This document shows, piece by piece, positions 44,501-53,855 of a DNA stretch of 64,000 nt (positions within the stretch are counted from its first letter, which is position 1; every line of letters begins with the position of its first letter). This DNA comes from Kordia aestuariivivens (GTDB lineage: Bacteria; Bacteroidota; Bacteroidia; Flavobacteriales; Flavobacteriaceae). Below the pieces are notes generated by a model. That model was not told the origin of the DNA. It ran no database searches and saw nothing but the letters and a program-made list of their open reading frames with translations. The stretch is from assembly GCF_014397005.1 (NCBI RefSeq), contig NZ_JACGWS010000006.1, positions 1-64,000 on the forward strand, in the 5' to 3' direction. The position numbers and the translations under genes were made by a program.

Positions 44501-46446
44501 AGGTAACTTGCATTTGATGCAAAAGCGCCTCCTTCTTTTCTCATCGTTAAAATATCTGCTGGACTTATATTGACACTTTTGGATTGTGTTTGCATTAATT
44601 GAGAGTTATCATCTCTTGCAATTCCAAATACGTTGTATCCATATCCTGCGTTTGCAGTACCATCCCAGATAGTGATTCCATTAGAGTCTAAGTAATCGTT
44701 ACTTGTTCCGGTATATCCAAATGGACTGGAAGTATTGCTAGGTGTATCCCAAAAAGCATCGTTAGAACCTAATGTAATTCCATATTTTATAGCTAAGTAC
44801 GATTCTACTTTTTGCAATTCTAATGCTGTTAAATCTCTATCATAGATGATAATTTCAGCAATATCTCCTGAGAATGGATATCCAGAACCTGTATTTCCTG
44901 AACCACTTCGCCTAGCGCCAATTAAGACATCTACTGTGGCTGCCCCCGAAAGCACACCATCATTACGGTCTGCTGGGTCAAGTACTCCATTCATATAAGG
45001 AGTTAGTCTTGTAAGCGGATCTCCTGTATCAGCAACTACTCCCGATGTAAGCTTTGGTTCATTTAAGGCATAAATTGTCCCCCAGCGTACCGCTTGGTCT
45101 GAGGCAGCGCCACTAATTCTTCCAAGTGTGTGGTGTAATACTCTGTCAGTTCCTCCAAACCAAACTTGATAGTTTCGTACATTGTTATTTCCTTTACAAA
45201 GTACAGTTCCTGTTGAAGCTCCATTCGTAACAACCATCGTAATGATAGTCATTTCGTCTGTGAGTGGTTGTAAATCTAATTCGGGTTGATCACCTAAGTT
45301 CAGAAATTGGGTTCCTGAAAATCGTAATATTGGATTAAAGTTTAATCCATCTGTGACAAGTTGTGCATCAGCTGTTCCTTGTGAAGTTGCTGTAAATGAA
45401 TTTGGAGATTGATCTGTCCATAAATCTACATCGGTTCCTGTTACTGTGGTTCCGACATCCGCTTTCATCCAAAGTTGCAAGCTCGAAGATACGTTTGCTG
45501 GAGCTGGTATTGGTAATATTCCATTTCCTGCTATGTTGAATGTATATGATTGTTCTAGTACATCGGGATCATTGCTTGCTATAATGATCTCACCAGTTAC
45601 TGGTCCTGTAAGTGTTGGTGCATAAGTAATTTGAAAAGTGGTCGTTTCTCCAGAAGAGAGTTCTAAGTCTGATGGTTGCGTTGTAACAGTAAATGCAGCA
45701 TCGGTTCCCACTCCAAAACTTATTGGATCTGTAGGCAATATTAAATCCGTAGTATTTCCTGTGTTTTCTATAACAAATGTCCGTAAAACTCCTGTAGTAC
45801 CCGTTTCAACCGTTCCAAAATCTGTGTTATCTCCTACAGCTGGTGTATTCACAGAACCATCTAGAATTTCTACTGTATTTCCACTTACATAAATATCTGG
45901 CGGCAGTGATGAACTTACAATATTTACCGTATAGTCTTCAACTTCTCCATAGTCAAAACCAGTAGCTAACACATCACAAGGATCATTTGGAGTAACATTG
46001 TATTGCATTTGAACTCGCATCCGTGTATTTCCTGGAATTGCACTGAGCGGAACGGTAAAGTTTCCTGAAACAGGAGTTGTTTGATTTGGAATGTCATTAA
46101 ATACTAATTCTGTTGGAGCAAAGAAACCATCCTGATCATAATCAATCCAAACACCAACACCTTCATCATAAGGTCCTCCAAAGGCAGGCGGCCAAGTTTT
46201 CTCGACAGAGACTGTATATGTTGTGTTTTGTGATAAGTTGGTTGGAGTAAGTCCAGTGAAGTCTGTGTATCCTGTAGCAGGTGTAGACGGGCTGGCATTG
46301 TCTAATAATGTAGTAGGTACTAGTGAAGCAAGTTGTACTCTGCTTATGTATTCACCACTAGGGTCATTTCCTACTGAGACACAATATTGTGCACTTGCGT
46401 AGGTAACGGATAGCAATAAAGCTATGAGTGAGTAGGTTTTTTTCAT
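41515..46446 (-). CDS. Giant multidomain T9SS surface protein
   Basis: 1643 residues from the ATG at 46446. Signal peptide about 1-20 (TYASAQ). Domain order: GEVED domain about 60-180 (GVGVWIDYDQDG...YGEVEDYTV), choice-of-anchor D-like Ig domain about 190-310 (GTVETGTTGVLRTFVIENTGN), LamG-like jelly roll about 330-560, a region with GNNGLAETTQTTTLPERTL, a second LamG about 770-930, an uncharacterised region, and a C-terminal T9SS type A sorting domain of about 80 residues (ends GKISKKLVVQ). It has no catalytic residues I can identify and is probably a surface adhesin or matrix protein. It is monocistronic with its own terminator. Confidence 0.85.
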   Translation of the reverse strand: MKKTYSLIALLLSVTYASAQYCVSVGNDPSGEYISRVQLASLVPTTLLDNASPSTPATGYTDFTGLTPTNLSQNTTYTVSVEKTWPPAFGGPYDEGVGVWIDYDQDGFFAPTELVFNDIPNQTTPVSGNFTVPLSAIPGNTRMRVQMQYNVTPNDPCDVLATGFDYGEVEDYTVNIVSSSLPPDIYVSGNTVEILDGSVNTPAVGDNTDFGTVETGTTGVLRTFVIENTGNTTDLILPTDPISFGVGTDAAFTVTTQPSDLELSSGETTTFQITYAPTLTGPVTGEIIIASNDPDVLEQSYTFNIAGNGILPIPAPANVSSSLQLWMKADVGTTVTGTDVDLWTDQSPNSFTATSQGTADAQLVTDGLNFNPILRFSGTQFLNLGDQPELDLQPLTDEMTIITMVVTNGASTGTVLCKGNNNVRNYQVWFGGTDRVLHHTLGRISGAASDQAVRWGTIYALNEPKLTSGVVADTGDPLTRLTPYMNGVLDPADRNDGVLSGAATVDVLIGARRSGSGNTGSGYPFSGDIAEIIIYDRDLTALELQKVESYLAIKYGITLGSNDAFWDTPSNTSSPFGYTGTSNDYLDSNGITIWDGTANAGYGYNVFGIARDDNSQLMQTQSKSVNISPADILTMRKEGGAFASNASYLLVGNNGLAETTQTTTLPERTLRMLNKVWLARESTTDVGTVELEFDMSASGVANLDDLELYIANGTSFAAYENYIGTNVGGVLTFTGVNLSDGQYFTLAEPETITGSSALFFDGIDDYVEDKTPTTLGLTDYTVMGWIKNPGQSVVNATRRMLGVQGQFRFSLDSGSLTIQEGLTGGAGAPGSGSIRDWVHFAIIVNSSTGRADYYINGRDFGGGGLDPLASNTNPFRMGTFDNVNFFEGSIDEVRIFNTAVTIDQLREMVHQEIEQNGVNVRGKIIPKDLEDFTSGANLPWSSLIAYYDMSSIKGNRIEDATGNGNTAFMKNITTIEPQTAPMPYISIADGNWTDDATWEFGSVWDTPSASSINWSIVQIRNNVTASASYSTLGLTVDAGASLTVTGTNPTINSTSPFSATSGVGYALTNTWYTELNGIIDLDGESQFLQTERSDLAVTSAGYIEKDQQGTANKYTYNYWSSPVSLINTTVNNLAYTLDDVFLDGTNPAIPSTTIDWNPHEDGETSPFRISTRWIYKYVNGADEDYDAWQFVRNTGSISPGEGYTMKGVSFLDEREDQNYVFRGKPNNGVITVSPLDDTNLYLVGNPYPSVLDANEFINDNIANDATSGTLFFWEHWGGGTHTLLDYQGGYATYTLSGGTPALSHPTVNQTGSGDKTPGQFVSVGQGFFVQGDSNAGNGVTATVEFNNSQRNFTREYVSTFTVFVRDGIDAHNPGMFENPENATEDSQEENTIQYPESTTTSENDANAWYQEFGIRTDYRKKIRLGYTTSAGFHRQILLTFDRNATDGVDLGYEGESIDGILNDMYWSLQGEKYVIQAVDNLYQQREVPIGLIAENAGGGTIMLDELENIDASVNIYIKDNYTGATHDLRASDFQVAIPAGETNDKYSLVFQRENPLSINNEILENGITMYTDTETDEIVITNNTNFKLEGIDMHTILGQRILSIKEGINENTIRIPINDKASGIYVISIYSEKGKISKKLVVQ

Positions 46447-46615
46447 ATATAAAGTATTTTTAAGGCGCAATAAATTTACTTTGTTTTTTAATTTTAATGT
46501 AATTTTTAGTAATGTAAAGTATTAAATTAGATAAAAGCTACGAATTAGCCGTTAAAAACAATGTGAAATTTGAGAACATTTAATTTTTAATAATCTTTTT
46601 CTGTATTTTTGATAA

Positions 46616-49036
46616 CTAAAAATCGTAATTCAAGCCTAAAATTAGATTTCTTCCGGGTGCAGTAATTCCAGAAGAGTAGGTTCTATATCGTTGATCAGTG
46701 ATGTTTTCTAAGGAAGCTGTAAGATTAATTTTATCTGTGATTTCAAAACTCGATTTTGCATTGAGTGTAAACCACGAAGGTGCATACGGATTTCCGTTAT
46801 CATCAGTTGCGTATAAATATGCTTTACTTCGCTCCGAAGGTGCTAAATTTTCGTAGGTTATGGAACCATTATAATTGGTGAAAATATCAAATTTTAATCG
46901 TTCATTTTTGTATATAAAGTGAACGTTTCCAAATATTGGCGATATATGACGTAGCGGCACTTTTGTTCCATCAGCTTGTTCTTCTTCTCCGCGAGGAATT
47001 GTAAGATCTGCCGTGATTTTTGTTTGCTTATTAAATTTAGCTACAAATCCAAATTCAAAACCATAGGTAAATACTTTTGAAGCATTTTGAATTGCCTGTA
47101 CATTACTCAATTCTCCATTGTATAAAATTTCAGTTTCTCCATTGAGGCTGAAGTCTTTACGAATCAACGCATCATCTAATATGGTATAAAAAGCTGTAAA
47201 GTTTAAGTCGAAACTGCTTCCGATTCTTTTTTGGATGCCAAATTCTGCACTGTATGCATGCTCTGGCGTTAGGTTTGGATTTGGCACAACTACTGAGCCT
47301 GGCTCAGAATCAAATACTTTTCCAATATCATCAATGTTTGGTGCTCTAAAGGCAGTTCCTATGTTTGCTGTAATTTGCCAGTTTTTTGGCAACCAACTAA
47401 ATCCTACGCTTCCTGTAAAGGCACCTGTGTTTGTAGTAGCTTCCGTGAACGGAAATGGAAAAAATGTAGTGTCAAAATCTGTATCAATGAGGATGTGGTT
47501 GTAGCGCAACCCAGATTGAATGGTAAATTTAGGATTTAATTTATATTCTAAACTAGCGTACGCCGCCATTGATTGCCACGTAGCTCCATCTGGATAGCGT
47601 GAAGGTGCTGCAGTGACTTCGCCTGTATCAATGTTTCTATCAAATGCGTTAGAATGCACTTTGTTGTATACATATTCCAAGCCATAAAATACTTTGGTTT
47701 TTGGATTGAATGTTTTTTCAAAGTCTAAGTTTGAAGAGATTGCATCTACTTTTTCTTCTGTTACATTTAGAATTACATCTTGAAAGAGGCGACTGTTTCT
47801 ACTTTCTTCAAAACGTTGATATGCGTTGGTAAACTTTACATTATCATAGTAGGTATTGTTTCCTTTTTTTTGTGTTTGAAAGTTTCCCATAAACCATTTT
47901 TGTGGTCCATAATGCCAATCACCATAACGCAGTGAACCGTCTCGGTATTGAAGCAAACGATCATATCGTGGAAAGTTTGAAGTTGTTGAGTAATGCAATC
48001 CTAAGTCGAATTCCCAAATATCATCAGGCACTAGTTTTATCCGTTGTGCTACATTGAGTTGGCTGTATCCTGTAAATTTTTGAATTAATGGATTGCCATT
48101 AGCTACTACAGCATCTTCGCCGTTAATTGTGGTTACATATTCTGGTCGTAAATAGGCATCATCACCATTTTTTCCCATGCGTAAATCATCAAAATCACTA
48201 TGACTTATACTCGTTAAGAATGCCCATTTTTTTATTCCAATGTTAAAATCTATATGACCTGTTTTTTCTGTATTTACAGAGGCATAACGCAAGCCTGCAC
48301 TACCAGAAAAGATTGTTTCTTCATTCCATGAGAGTTTTGGTGTTTTTGTGTAAAAATTCATTACACCACCAACAGCATCACTTCCATATATGACAGAGCC
48401 TGGCCCTAATATTACTTCGGTATTATTTACATTGAAAGGATCAATAGAGATTACATTTTGGATGTTTCCACCTCTAAATATTGCATTGTTCATACGAACA
48501 CCATCTACCGAAAGCAATAGTCTATTTGTAGAAAATCCTCTAATCATTGGGCTTCCGCCACCGAGTTGACTTTTTTGAACAAATATTTTTCCGCTTTTTT
48601 CTAGTAAATCAGCCGCAGTTTGTGGAGATGAGTATGCAATATCTTGACTGCTGATACTGACTATTTTCTTGGGTACTTCTTTTTTGTTTTGTTGCCATTT
48701 GGAAGCTGAAATCACAATTTCTGATAGTTCATCTGAACTTCGTATGAGATATACTATATTTTTGTTTTGTAGTATTTCTGCTTTTGTTTTTGTGGATGGC
48801 AAATAGGAGATATGCTGAAAAGTAATTTTTTCATCATCAGAAAACATAGAAATATCTATTTTTCCGTATGCATTCGTGATTCCGCCTTTAGACTGATCCG
48901 CATTATATACGCCAACATTAGATATGTTTCTATCGTTTACAATGTCTTTTACTTGAATTTCTTGACCAAAAAGAGCTGTAGAAAAAATAAAAGAAATTAT
49001 AAGCGCAATACCTTTTATTTTATTTGAATACTTCAT
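46616..49036 (-). CDS. TonB-dependent receptor downstream of recO
   Basis: 806 residues from the ATG at 49036; the frame is open 27 codons further into recO, but the signal peptide (KIKGIALIISFIFSTALFGQ) begins here. A short CarboxypepD_reg-like domain (about 22-95) is followed by plug (KEVPKKIVSISSQDIAY, then SPMIRGFSTNRLLLSVDGVRM) and barrel ending LILGLNYDF. The plug resembles receptors for haem, colicin-type or metal substrates rather than SusC. The start overlaps the recO stop by 17 bases. Substrate unknown; iron or haem is a guess. Confidence 0.88.
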   Translation of the reverse strand: MKYSNKIKGIALIISFIFSTALFGQEIQVKDIVNDRNISNVGVYNADQSKGGITNAYGKIDISMFSDDEKITFQHISYLPSTKTKAEILQNKNIVYLIRSSDELSEIVISASKWQQNKKEVPKKIVSISSQDIAYSSPQTAADLLEKSGKIFVQKSQLGGGSPMIRGFSTNRLLLSVDGVRMNNAIFRGGNIQNVISIDPFNVNNTEVILGPGSVIYGSDAVGGVMNFYTKTPKLSWNEETIFSGSAGLRYASVNTEKTGHIDFNIGIKKWAFLTSISHSDFDDLRMGKNGDDAYLRPEYVTTINGEDAVVANGNPLIQKFTGYSQLNVAQRIKLVPDDIWEFDLGLHYSTTSNFPRYDRLLQYRDGSLRYGDWHYGPQKWFMGNFQTQKKGNNTYYDNVKFTNAYQRFEESRNSRLFQDVILNVTEEKVDAISSNLDFEKTFNPKTKVFYGLEYVYNKVHSNAFDRNIDTGEVTAAPSRYPDGATWQSMAAYASLEYKLNPKFTIQSGLRYNHILIDTDFDTTFFPFPFTEATTNTGAFTGSVGFSWLPKNWQITANIGTAFRAPNIDDIGKVFDSEPGSVVVPNPNLTPEHAYSAEFGIQKRIGSSFDLNFTAFYTILDDALIRKDFSLNGETEILYNGELSNVQAIQNASKVFTYGFEFGFVAKFNKQTKITADLTIPRGEEEQADGTKVPLRHISPIFGNVHFIYKNERLKFDIFTNYNGSITYENLAPSERSKAYLYATDDNGNPYAPSWFTLNAKSSFEITDKINLTASLENITDQRYRTYSSGITAPGRNLILGLNYDF

Positions 49037-49739
49037 GTAACACTTCCATTGATTTTGGTTGCCTAAATCCTTGCAAATGTAATTTAAAATATTGAATGAG
49101 TATTGCAAGAATTTCATTTCTTCTATGAGAAGACAACATTATAGTGTTCTGTTCATCAAATTTTATGCCTAAAAGCCGTTTAAAGTATGTTAAAGTTTCA
49201 CCTGTGACGCATTCGTTCATCGTACTGCTGTCAAAGAATTGACCTTCTTGCAGATCAAAATAATTTTTATCCATGTTTATTGTTTCAGGATAGAACCCAA
49301 AGTACTTTGTGAGATTGATTAGAAAAACCAGGTGAAAGTTTGCAATTTCAGTATGCATATCTAACCATTGTAGTGCATTTTCTATAAATTCGAATAAAGT
49401 TTCGTTTTTTTCTTCTTCCTGAATGGAATAGTTTAAAATTTCAGATAGAAATAATACAATAGAACTTTTGGTTATTGTTGTGTAAATTGAAGTATAAGGA
49501 TATACCGTTTTTACATCTTTAATGTATTCTAAGCTTCCTTTGTTTTTGTGATTGGCAACGATTTCAAGTTGCATCAACGGTTGAAAATAAGCTATTTTTA
49601 GCTTTCCTTTTTTTGATTTGAGAATTCCGCGCAGTAAGTAACTTTTGATTCCATCAGAAGCGGTGAGACATTTAGCAATAATGCCAGTATCGCCATATTT
49701 TATGGTCGCAATTACGATTGCTTTTGTGGTCACTAACAT
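49020..49739 (-). CDS. recO: DNA repair protein RecO
   Basis: 239 residues. OB-fold N-terminus (TTKAIVIATIKYGDTGIIAKCLT) and C-terminal helical domain typical of RecO, which loads RecA with RecR in the RecF pathway. It starts immediately after the porZ-like gene's stop (no spacer) and its end overlaps the TonB receptor start, so all three are probably in one transcript. No CxxC zinc knuckle is seen, as in many Bacteroidota versions. Confidence 0.9.
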   Translation of the reverse strand: MLVTTKAIVIATIKYGDTGIIAKCLTASDGIKSYLLRGILKSKKGKLKIAYFQPLMQLEIVANHKNKGSLEYIKDVKTVYPYTSIYTTITKSSIVLFLSEILNYSIQEEEKNETLFEFIENALQWLDMHTEIANFHLVFLINLTKYFGFYPETINMDKNYFDLQEGQFFDSSTMNECVTGETLTYFKRLLGIKFDEQNTIMLSSHRRNEILAILIQYFKLHLQGFRQPKSMEVLHEVFK

Positions 49740-52043
49740 TTAACGAACAACCATAACTTTGGTTACTTTGGTTTCTGTACCATCTTGATTGGCAATGAGT
49801 ATTAAGTATACACCTGAAGCAACTTTGTGTTTTCCGAAAGCTGTTAAATCCCAAAGTAAAGTTCCACCATCTGAAGTTGTTTCATATACTAGGTTTCCTT
49901 CGATGTCCGTAATTTTTACATTGGCATTGTTTATGAGTCCCGTAATTGTTAGGTTTCCGCTGAATCCAGGTCGTACAGGATTTGGATATACATATACATT
50001 GTCTAAGGTTTCTTTTGGTCCAGTAGCAGTTCCTTGATAGGATAGAAGTCCTTTAGCAGTGGCAATATATACGCGTCCAGTTTCTGAATCGATTTCGATA
50101 TTATTGACAACATTTGTTGGTAGTGGCGAGTTGTCTTTTGTAAAATGTGCTAAGGTTTCTGTTGCATCTGACGACATATAAAATACACCAGAAGCTGATG
50201 TAGCAATCCATTTGTTATTAGAACCATCTACTTCAATGTCCGTAACAGTTTGCTCAAAGAGTAATTCTTTTGGCACACCATCTTCATCTACAATAATGAT
50301 ATCATTAGATTGTGGATTACCGTCATCAAAAATATTATCTGCGCCAAAGTATACTCTGATTCCTTTTACCGTTCCTATCCAAAGATTACTTGTTTTGTCA
50401 ATAGCCAAGGCTCTTACATCTGTTGTTGGCAAGTTTCCTTCTTCTTCTTCACTAAGCTTTGTAAAACGAGAACCATCACTTCGTGTTTCATCAAACGCTA
50501 ATACTCCGTGTGATTGTGTTGCAATAAATTTGATATTATTGTCAGAAATTTCAATTTTTGAGAGACCGTTTTCACCATTAACAGGATTACTGATAGCTTC
50601 TGATATTGAGTATGAATCCCATTGTCCGCCACTGCGCAATACTTTTATACCGTTTTCAATTTTAGAGTTCAACACCCATAAATCGCCGTTTGCGTCATAT
50701 TTTGTTTCTCCAATACGAATATCAATATAGGTTGGAACTCCAATATCTAACGATTCTAAGCCACTATTGGTAACATTCAATATTTCTGTTGGAACATTGT
50801 CTTCAATTTTGAGTATTCCAGAAAAGAACGAACTGATGAATACTTCGCTTGTATTGGAAGGGTTTACCGTAGCATGCACCAAACTAACTGCATCAAATTC
50901 TGAAGTATATGGTATGTTTGTCCAGCCCGACTCTTGCAAGTGACTTACGCCTCTACGATCTAACGGATATGGATTATAACCTGCGTTGTAATCGCCATAT
51001 ACAACCCATAATTCATTTGGAATTGCTGTGATAGAGAATGTATTGTTTAATAATGGTCCGTCTGGCAATATTTGGTTTGCCGCACTTGGCATTGGAAAAG
51101 AAGCTTCTAAAATTCCTTCTGTTTCAGTTCCTAAGTATATAGTATTGTCTAAGAGTAATGCTGAATTAAATTCTAAATCAGGATACTCATCTAAGACATC
51201 TACACCTAAAACTTCATTCAAATCAGTGTCATATATATGTACTTTACTATCATGAACTAAAGTCATGTATGTATCATTTACTTTTAAATCTTCTAAGATC
51301 GTTGCGTATTGAGGAATTTGAAGTTGTGGTGTAAAACTTGTTCCGTTGTATTTATAGATTCTTCGGTTGTTGTTTACCGCGTATAAATCTTCGCCAAAAG
51401 CGATAATTCCTTGCCAGTTTGATGTAATTACACGTTGCCATTCGGCAAAATCAATTAAATTATCATTATCTACTACTGCCCTAAACACACCAACATTTGT
51501 GGCTGCATAGATAAACTCTCCAAGAATAGTTGTTTGTCGTACTTCTATTTGACTTCCATTAGGGCCAATAAAATAGGTGTCTCCAAATTCTAGGACATTA
51601 ATATTATAGAGAGAAATACCGTAGTTTGTGGAAATGTATAATATTCCATTGTATTCTAAGATGTGATTTAAGTTCTTCTTATTTGGCGGAATAGTAGGCT
51701 TGTCAACAATATCTACTACTTTTCGTATTTCTTCTGTGTCTGCGTCAAATACTTCAATAAGTCCAGTATTGTAGCCAATCACATATTTTTGAGCCGATTC
51801 ACTAAAATATGCTGTACTTACTTCCTCACCTGATAATCCATTGACGGTAGAAAATTTTTCTATTTCATTTGACTGCAAGTCATACGTAAAAAATGCATTT
51901 TCTGAAGCTCCATATATTTTATCAGAACTAAGTGATATATCAATTACATTATTATATGAGTAATGACCGAGCCAAGAATTAAAAGATTGTCCATTTACTG
52001 ATATATAGGACAGCAGCAATAGAAGATACAAGCCTCTTTTCAT
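49740..52043 (-). CDS. porZ: PorZ-like T9SS component
   Basis: 767 residues: signal peptide 1-18 (YISVNGQ), two beta-propeller-type regions of two-component-regulator propeller repeats (about 30-650; for example LWIGTVKGIRVYFG and KWIATSASGVFYM), and a C-terminal T9SS type A sorting domain (VYVYPNPVRPGF to the end TKVMVVR). Length and layout match PorZ, a surface component of the T9SS attachment complex that helps the sortase PorU link cargo to A-LPS. Location beside recO is, to my recollection, common in flavobacteria. A generic propeller-type T9SS cargo is the alternative. Confidence 0.75.
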   Translation of the reverse strand: MKRGLYLLLLLSYISVNGQSFNSWLGHYSYNNVIDISLSSDKIYGASENAFFTYDLQSNEIEKFSTVNGLSGEEVSTAYFSESAQKYVIGYNTGLIEVFDADTEEIRKVVDIVDKPTIPPNKKNLNHILEYNGILYISTNYGISLYNINVLEFGDTYFIGPNGSQIEVRQTTILGEFIYAATNVGVFRAVVDNDNLIDFAEWQRVITSNWQGIIAFGEDLYAVNNNRRIYKYNGTSFTPQLQIPQYATILEDLKVNDTYMTLVHDSKVHIYDTDLNEVLGVDVLDEYPDLEFNSALLLDNTIYLGTETEGILEASFPMPSAANQILPDGPLLNNTFSITAIPNELWVVYGDYNAGYNPYPLDRRGVSHLQESGWTNIPYTSEFDAVSLVHATVNPSNTSEVFISSFFSGILKIEDNVPTEILNVTNSGLESLDIGVPTYIDIRIGETKYDANGDLWVLNSKIENGIKVLRSGGQWDSYSISEAISNPVNGENGLSKIEISDNNIKFIATQSHGVLAFDETRSDGSRFTKLSEEEEGNLPTTDVRALAIDKTSNLWIGTVKGIRVYFGADNIFDDGNPQSNDIIIVDEDGVPKELLFEQTVTDIEVDGSNNKWIATSASGVFYMSSDATETLAHFTKDNSPLPTNVVNNIEIDSETGRVYIATAKGLLSYQGTATGPKETLDNVYVYPNPVRPGFSGNLTITGLINNANVKITDIEGNLVYETTSDGGTLLWDLTAFGKHKVASGVYLILIANQDGTETKVTKVMVVR

Positions 52044-52203
52044 TTGTTTATTTTTATTTTATGAATTCTATTAAATGGAATTTACCAAAATCAAAGAGGT
52101 TTTTTTAACCAATTTAGGATGACTGATTTCATGTTTTTAGAATATTTTATCAAATATATTTAATAATAACGTAAATGAATTAGTTATCATATATTATTGT
52201 AAT

Positions 52204-52241
52204 AAAAAAAGCTTCCTGTATTTTCAACAGAAAGCTTTTTA
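52204..52241 (-). terminator. Terminator of gdhA
   Basis: AAAAAAGCTT and AAGCTTTTTA arms with CCTGT/ACAG inner pairing, 21 bp past the stop at 52262. Confidence 0.75.
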
Positions 52242-52261
52242 ATCTATTTTAACGATTATAG

Positions 52262-53605
52262 TTACACAACTCCTTGTGCAATCATAGCATCCGCTACTTT
52301 TACGAAACCAGCAATGTTAGCTCCTTTTACGTAGTCGATATATCCGTTTTCATCAGTTCCATACGTTTCACATGCTTCGTGAATGTCAATCATGATTTGT
52401 TTTAATTTAGCATCTACTTCTTCACGTGTCCAATTGTAACGTAACGAGTTTTGCGTCATTTCCAAACCTGAAGTTGCTACTCCACCAGCATTAGATGCTT
52501 TTCCTGGAGCAAATAAAATCTTTTTATCATGAAATACTGCAATTGCATCTGGTGTAGAAGGCATATTTGCTCCTTCACTTACACAGATACAACCATTAGC
52601 TACTAATGTTTTTGCTTCGTCTTCATTCAACTCATTTTGTGTTGCACATGGCAACGCAATATCACATTGTACGCTCCAAGGTCTTTGTCCTTCATGATAT
52701 GTTGCAGATGGATATTGACCTACATATTCTTTAATTCTTGCTCTTTTTACATTCTTAAGCTCCATGATGAATGCTAATTTTTCAGCATCAATTCCATCAG
52801 CATCATGAATATACCCAGAAGAATCGGACATTGTTACCACTTTTGCACCTAATTCAGTTGCTTTTTCAGCTGCGTATTGCGCTACATTCCCAGAACCAGA
52901 AACTACAACTGTTTTCCCAGTGAAAGAAGTATTTTGTGTTTTTAACATACTTTGTGCAAAGTACACATTTCCGTATCCTGTTGCTTCCGGACGAATTAAA
53001 GATCCGCCCCAAGTAATTCCTTTTCCAGTAAGAACTCCTGTAAATTCGTTTCTTAATTTCTTGTACATCCCAAACATGTATCCAATCTCACGTCCACCAA
53101 CTCCGATATCTCCCGCAGGAACATCTGTGTTTGGCCCAATGTGTCTGAATAACTCCGACATGAAAGCTTGACAGAAACGCATAATTTCTATATCAGATTT
53201 TCCTTTTGGATTAAAATCTGATCCACCTTTTCCACCTCCCATAGGAAGTGTTGTTAAACTATTTTTAAAGACTTGCTCAAACGCTAAGAATTTAAGAATA
53301 CTTAAATTTACACTTGGATGGAAACGCAATCCTCCCTTATAAGGTCCGATTGCAGAATTCATTTCAATTCTATATCCACGGTTTACTTGAGTTTCTCCTT
53401 TATCATCTATCCATGATACTCTGAACATTATAACACGTTCAGGCTCTACCATTCTTTCAAGTATTTTTGTTCCTTTATATTTTGCTTTTCCTTCAATATA
53501 AGGGATTACAGCTTCTGCAACTTCCTGAACTGCTTGTAAAAATTCAGATTCGTGCCCGTTTGTCTGCTTTACCAAGTCTAAAAAGTCTTTTACTTTTGCT
53601 TCCAT
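52262..53605 (-). CDS. gdhA: NADP-specific glutamate dehydrogenase
   Basis: 447 residues, hexameric small-type GDH length. Substrate-binding GPYKGGLRFHP (Lys90) and catalytic PMGGGKGGSDF (Lys126) are intact; the Rossmann domain has SGSGNVAQYAAEKA. It reversibly makes glutamate from 2-oxoglutarate and ammonium. NADP specificity is inferred from the family length and sequence style. A -7-like box (TATATTTG on the minus strand, 53662-53655) lies upstream. Confidence 0.95.
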   Translation of the reverse strand: MEAKVKDFLDLVKQTNGHESEFLQAVQEVAEAVIPYIEGKAKYKGTKILERMVEPERVIMFRVSWIDDKGETQVNRGYRIEMNSAIGPYKGGLRFHPSVNLSILKFLAFEQVFKNSLTTLPMGGGKGGSDFNPKGKSDIEIMRFCQAFMSELFRHIGPNTDVPAGDIGVGGREIGYMFGMYKKLRNEFTGVLTGKGITWGGSLIRPEATGYGNVYFAQSMLKTQNTSFTGKTVVVSGSGNVAQYAAEKATELGAKVVTMSDSSGYIHDADGIDAEKLAFIMELKNVKRARIKEYVGQYPSATYHEGQRPWSVQCDIALPCATQNELNEDEAKTLVANGCICVSEGANMPSTPDAIAVFHDKKILFAPGKASNAGGVATSGLEMTQNSLRYNWTREEVDAKLKQIMIDIHEACETYGTDENGYIDYVKGANIAGFVKVADAMIAQGVV

Positions 53606-53654
53606 AAACGAAGTTTGATTAACATATTGTTATTAATATCATTATTTGATCATG

Positions 53655-53662
53655 CAAATATA
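53655..53662 (-). promoter_or_regulatory. Possible -7 box (TATATTTG) for gdhA
   Basis: Matches TAnnTTTG on the minus strand, 50 bp before the gdhA ATG; no clear -33 element. Confidence 0.4.
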
Positions 53663-53815
53663 CATTTAATTAAAAAAAAACACTCTTTTTTTTATAATTT
53701 GATAATTCATTCAGTATCTAAAAATATTAAACACTATTCTACTGAACATCTTGTGTCTATTGAATAATAAACAATAGTTAATACACTTTTTGTTTTTTTG
53801 TTTTAAGGGTTTTTA

Positions 53816-53823
53816 TATATTTG
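53816..53823 (+). promoter_or_regulatory. Possible -7 box (TATATTTG) for the outer-membrane-type protein gene
   Basis: Matches TAnnTTTG; a TTG at 53790-53792 lies 23 bp upstream as a candidate -33 element; the ATG follows 33 bp after the box. Confidence 0.45.
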
Positions 53824-53855
53824 CTGTGTAGCCTCAAAAAATACTGGTTTATAAC

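Noticed and set aside
50212-50730. 172-codon plus-strand open frame antisense to the porZ-like gene
   Set aside because: Shadow of the minus-strand propeller gene; no signal, domain or promoter of its own.
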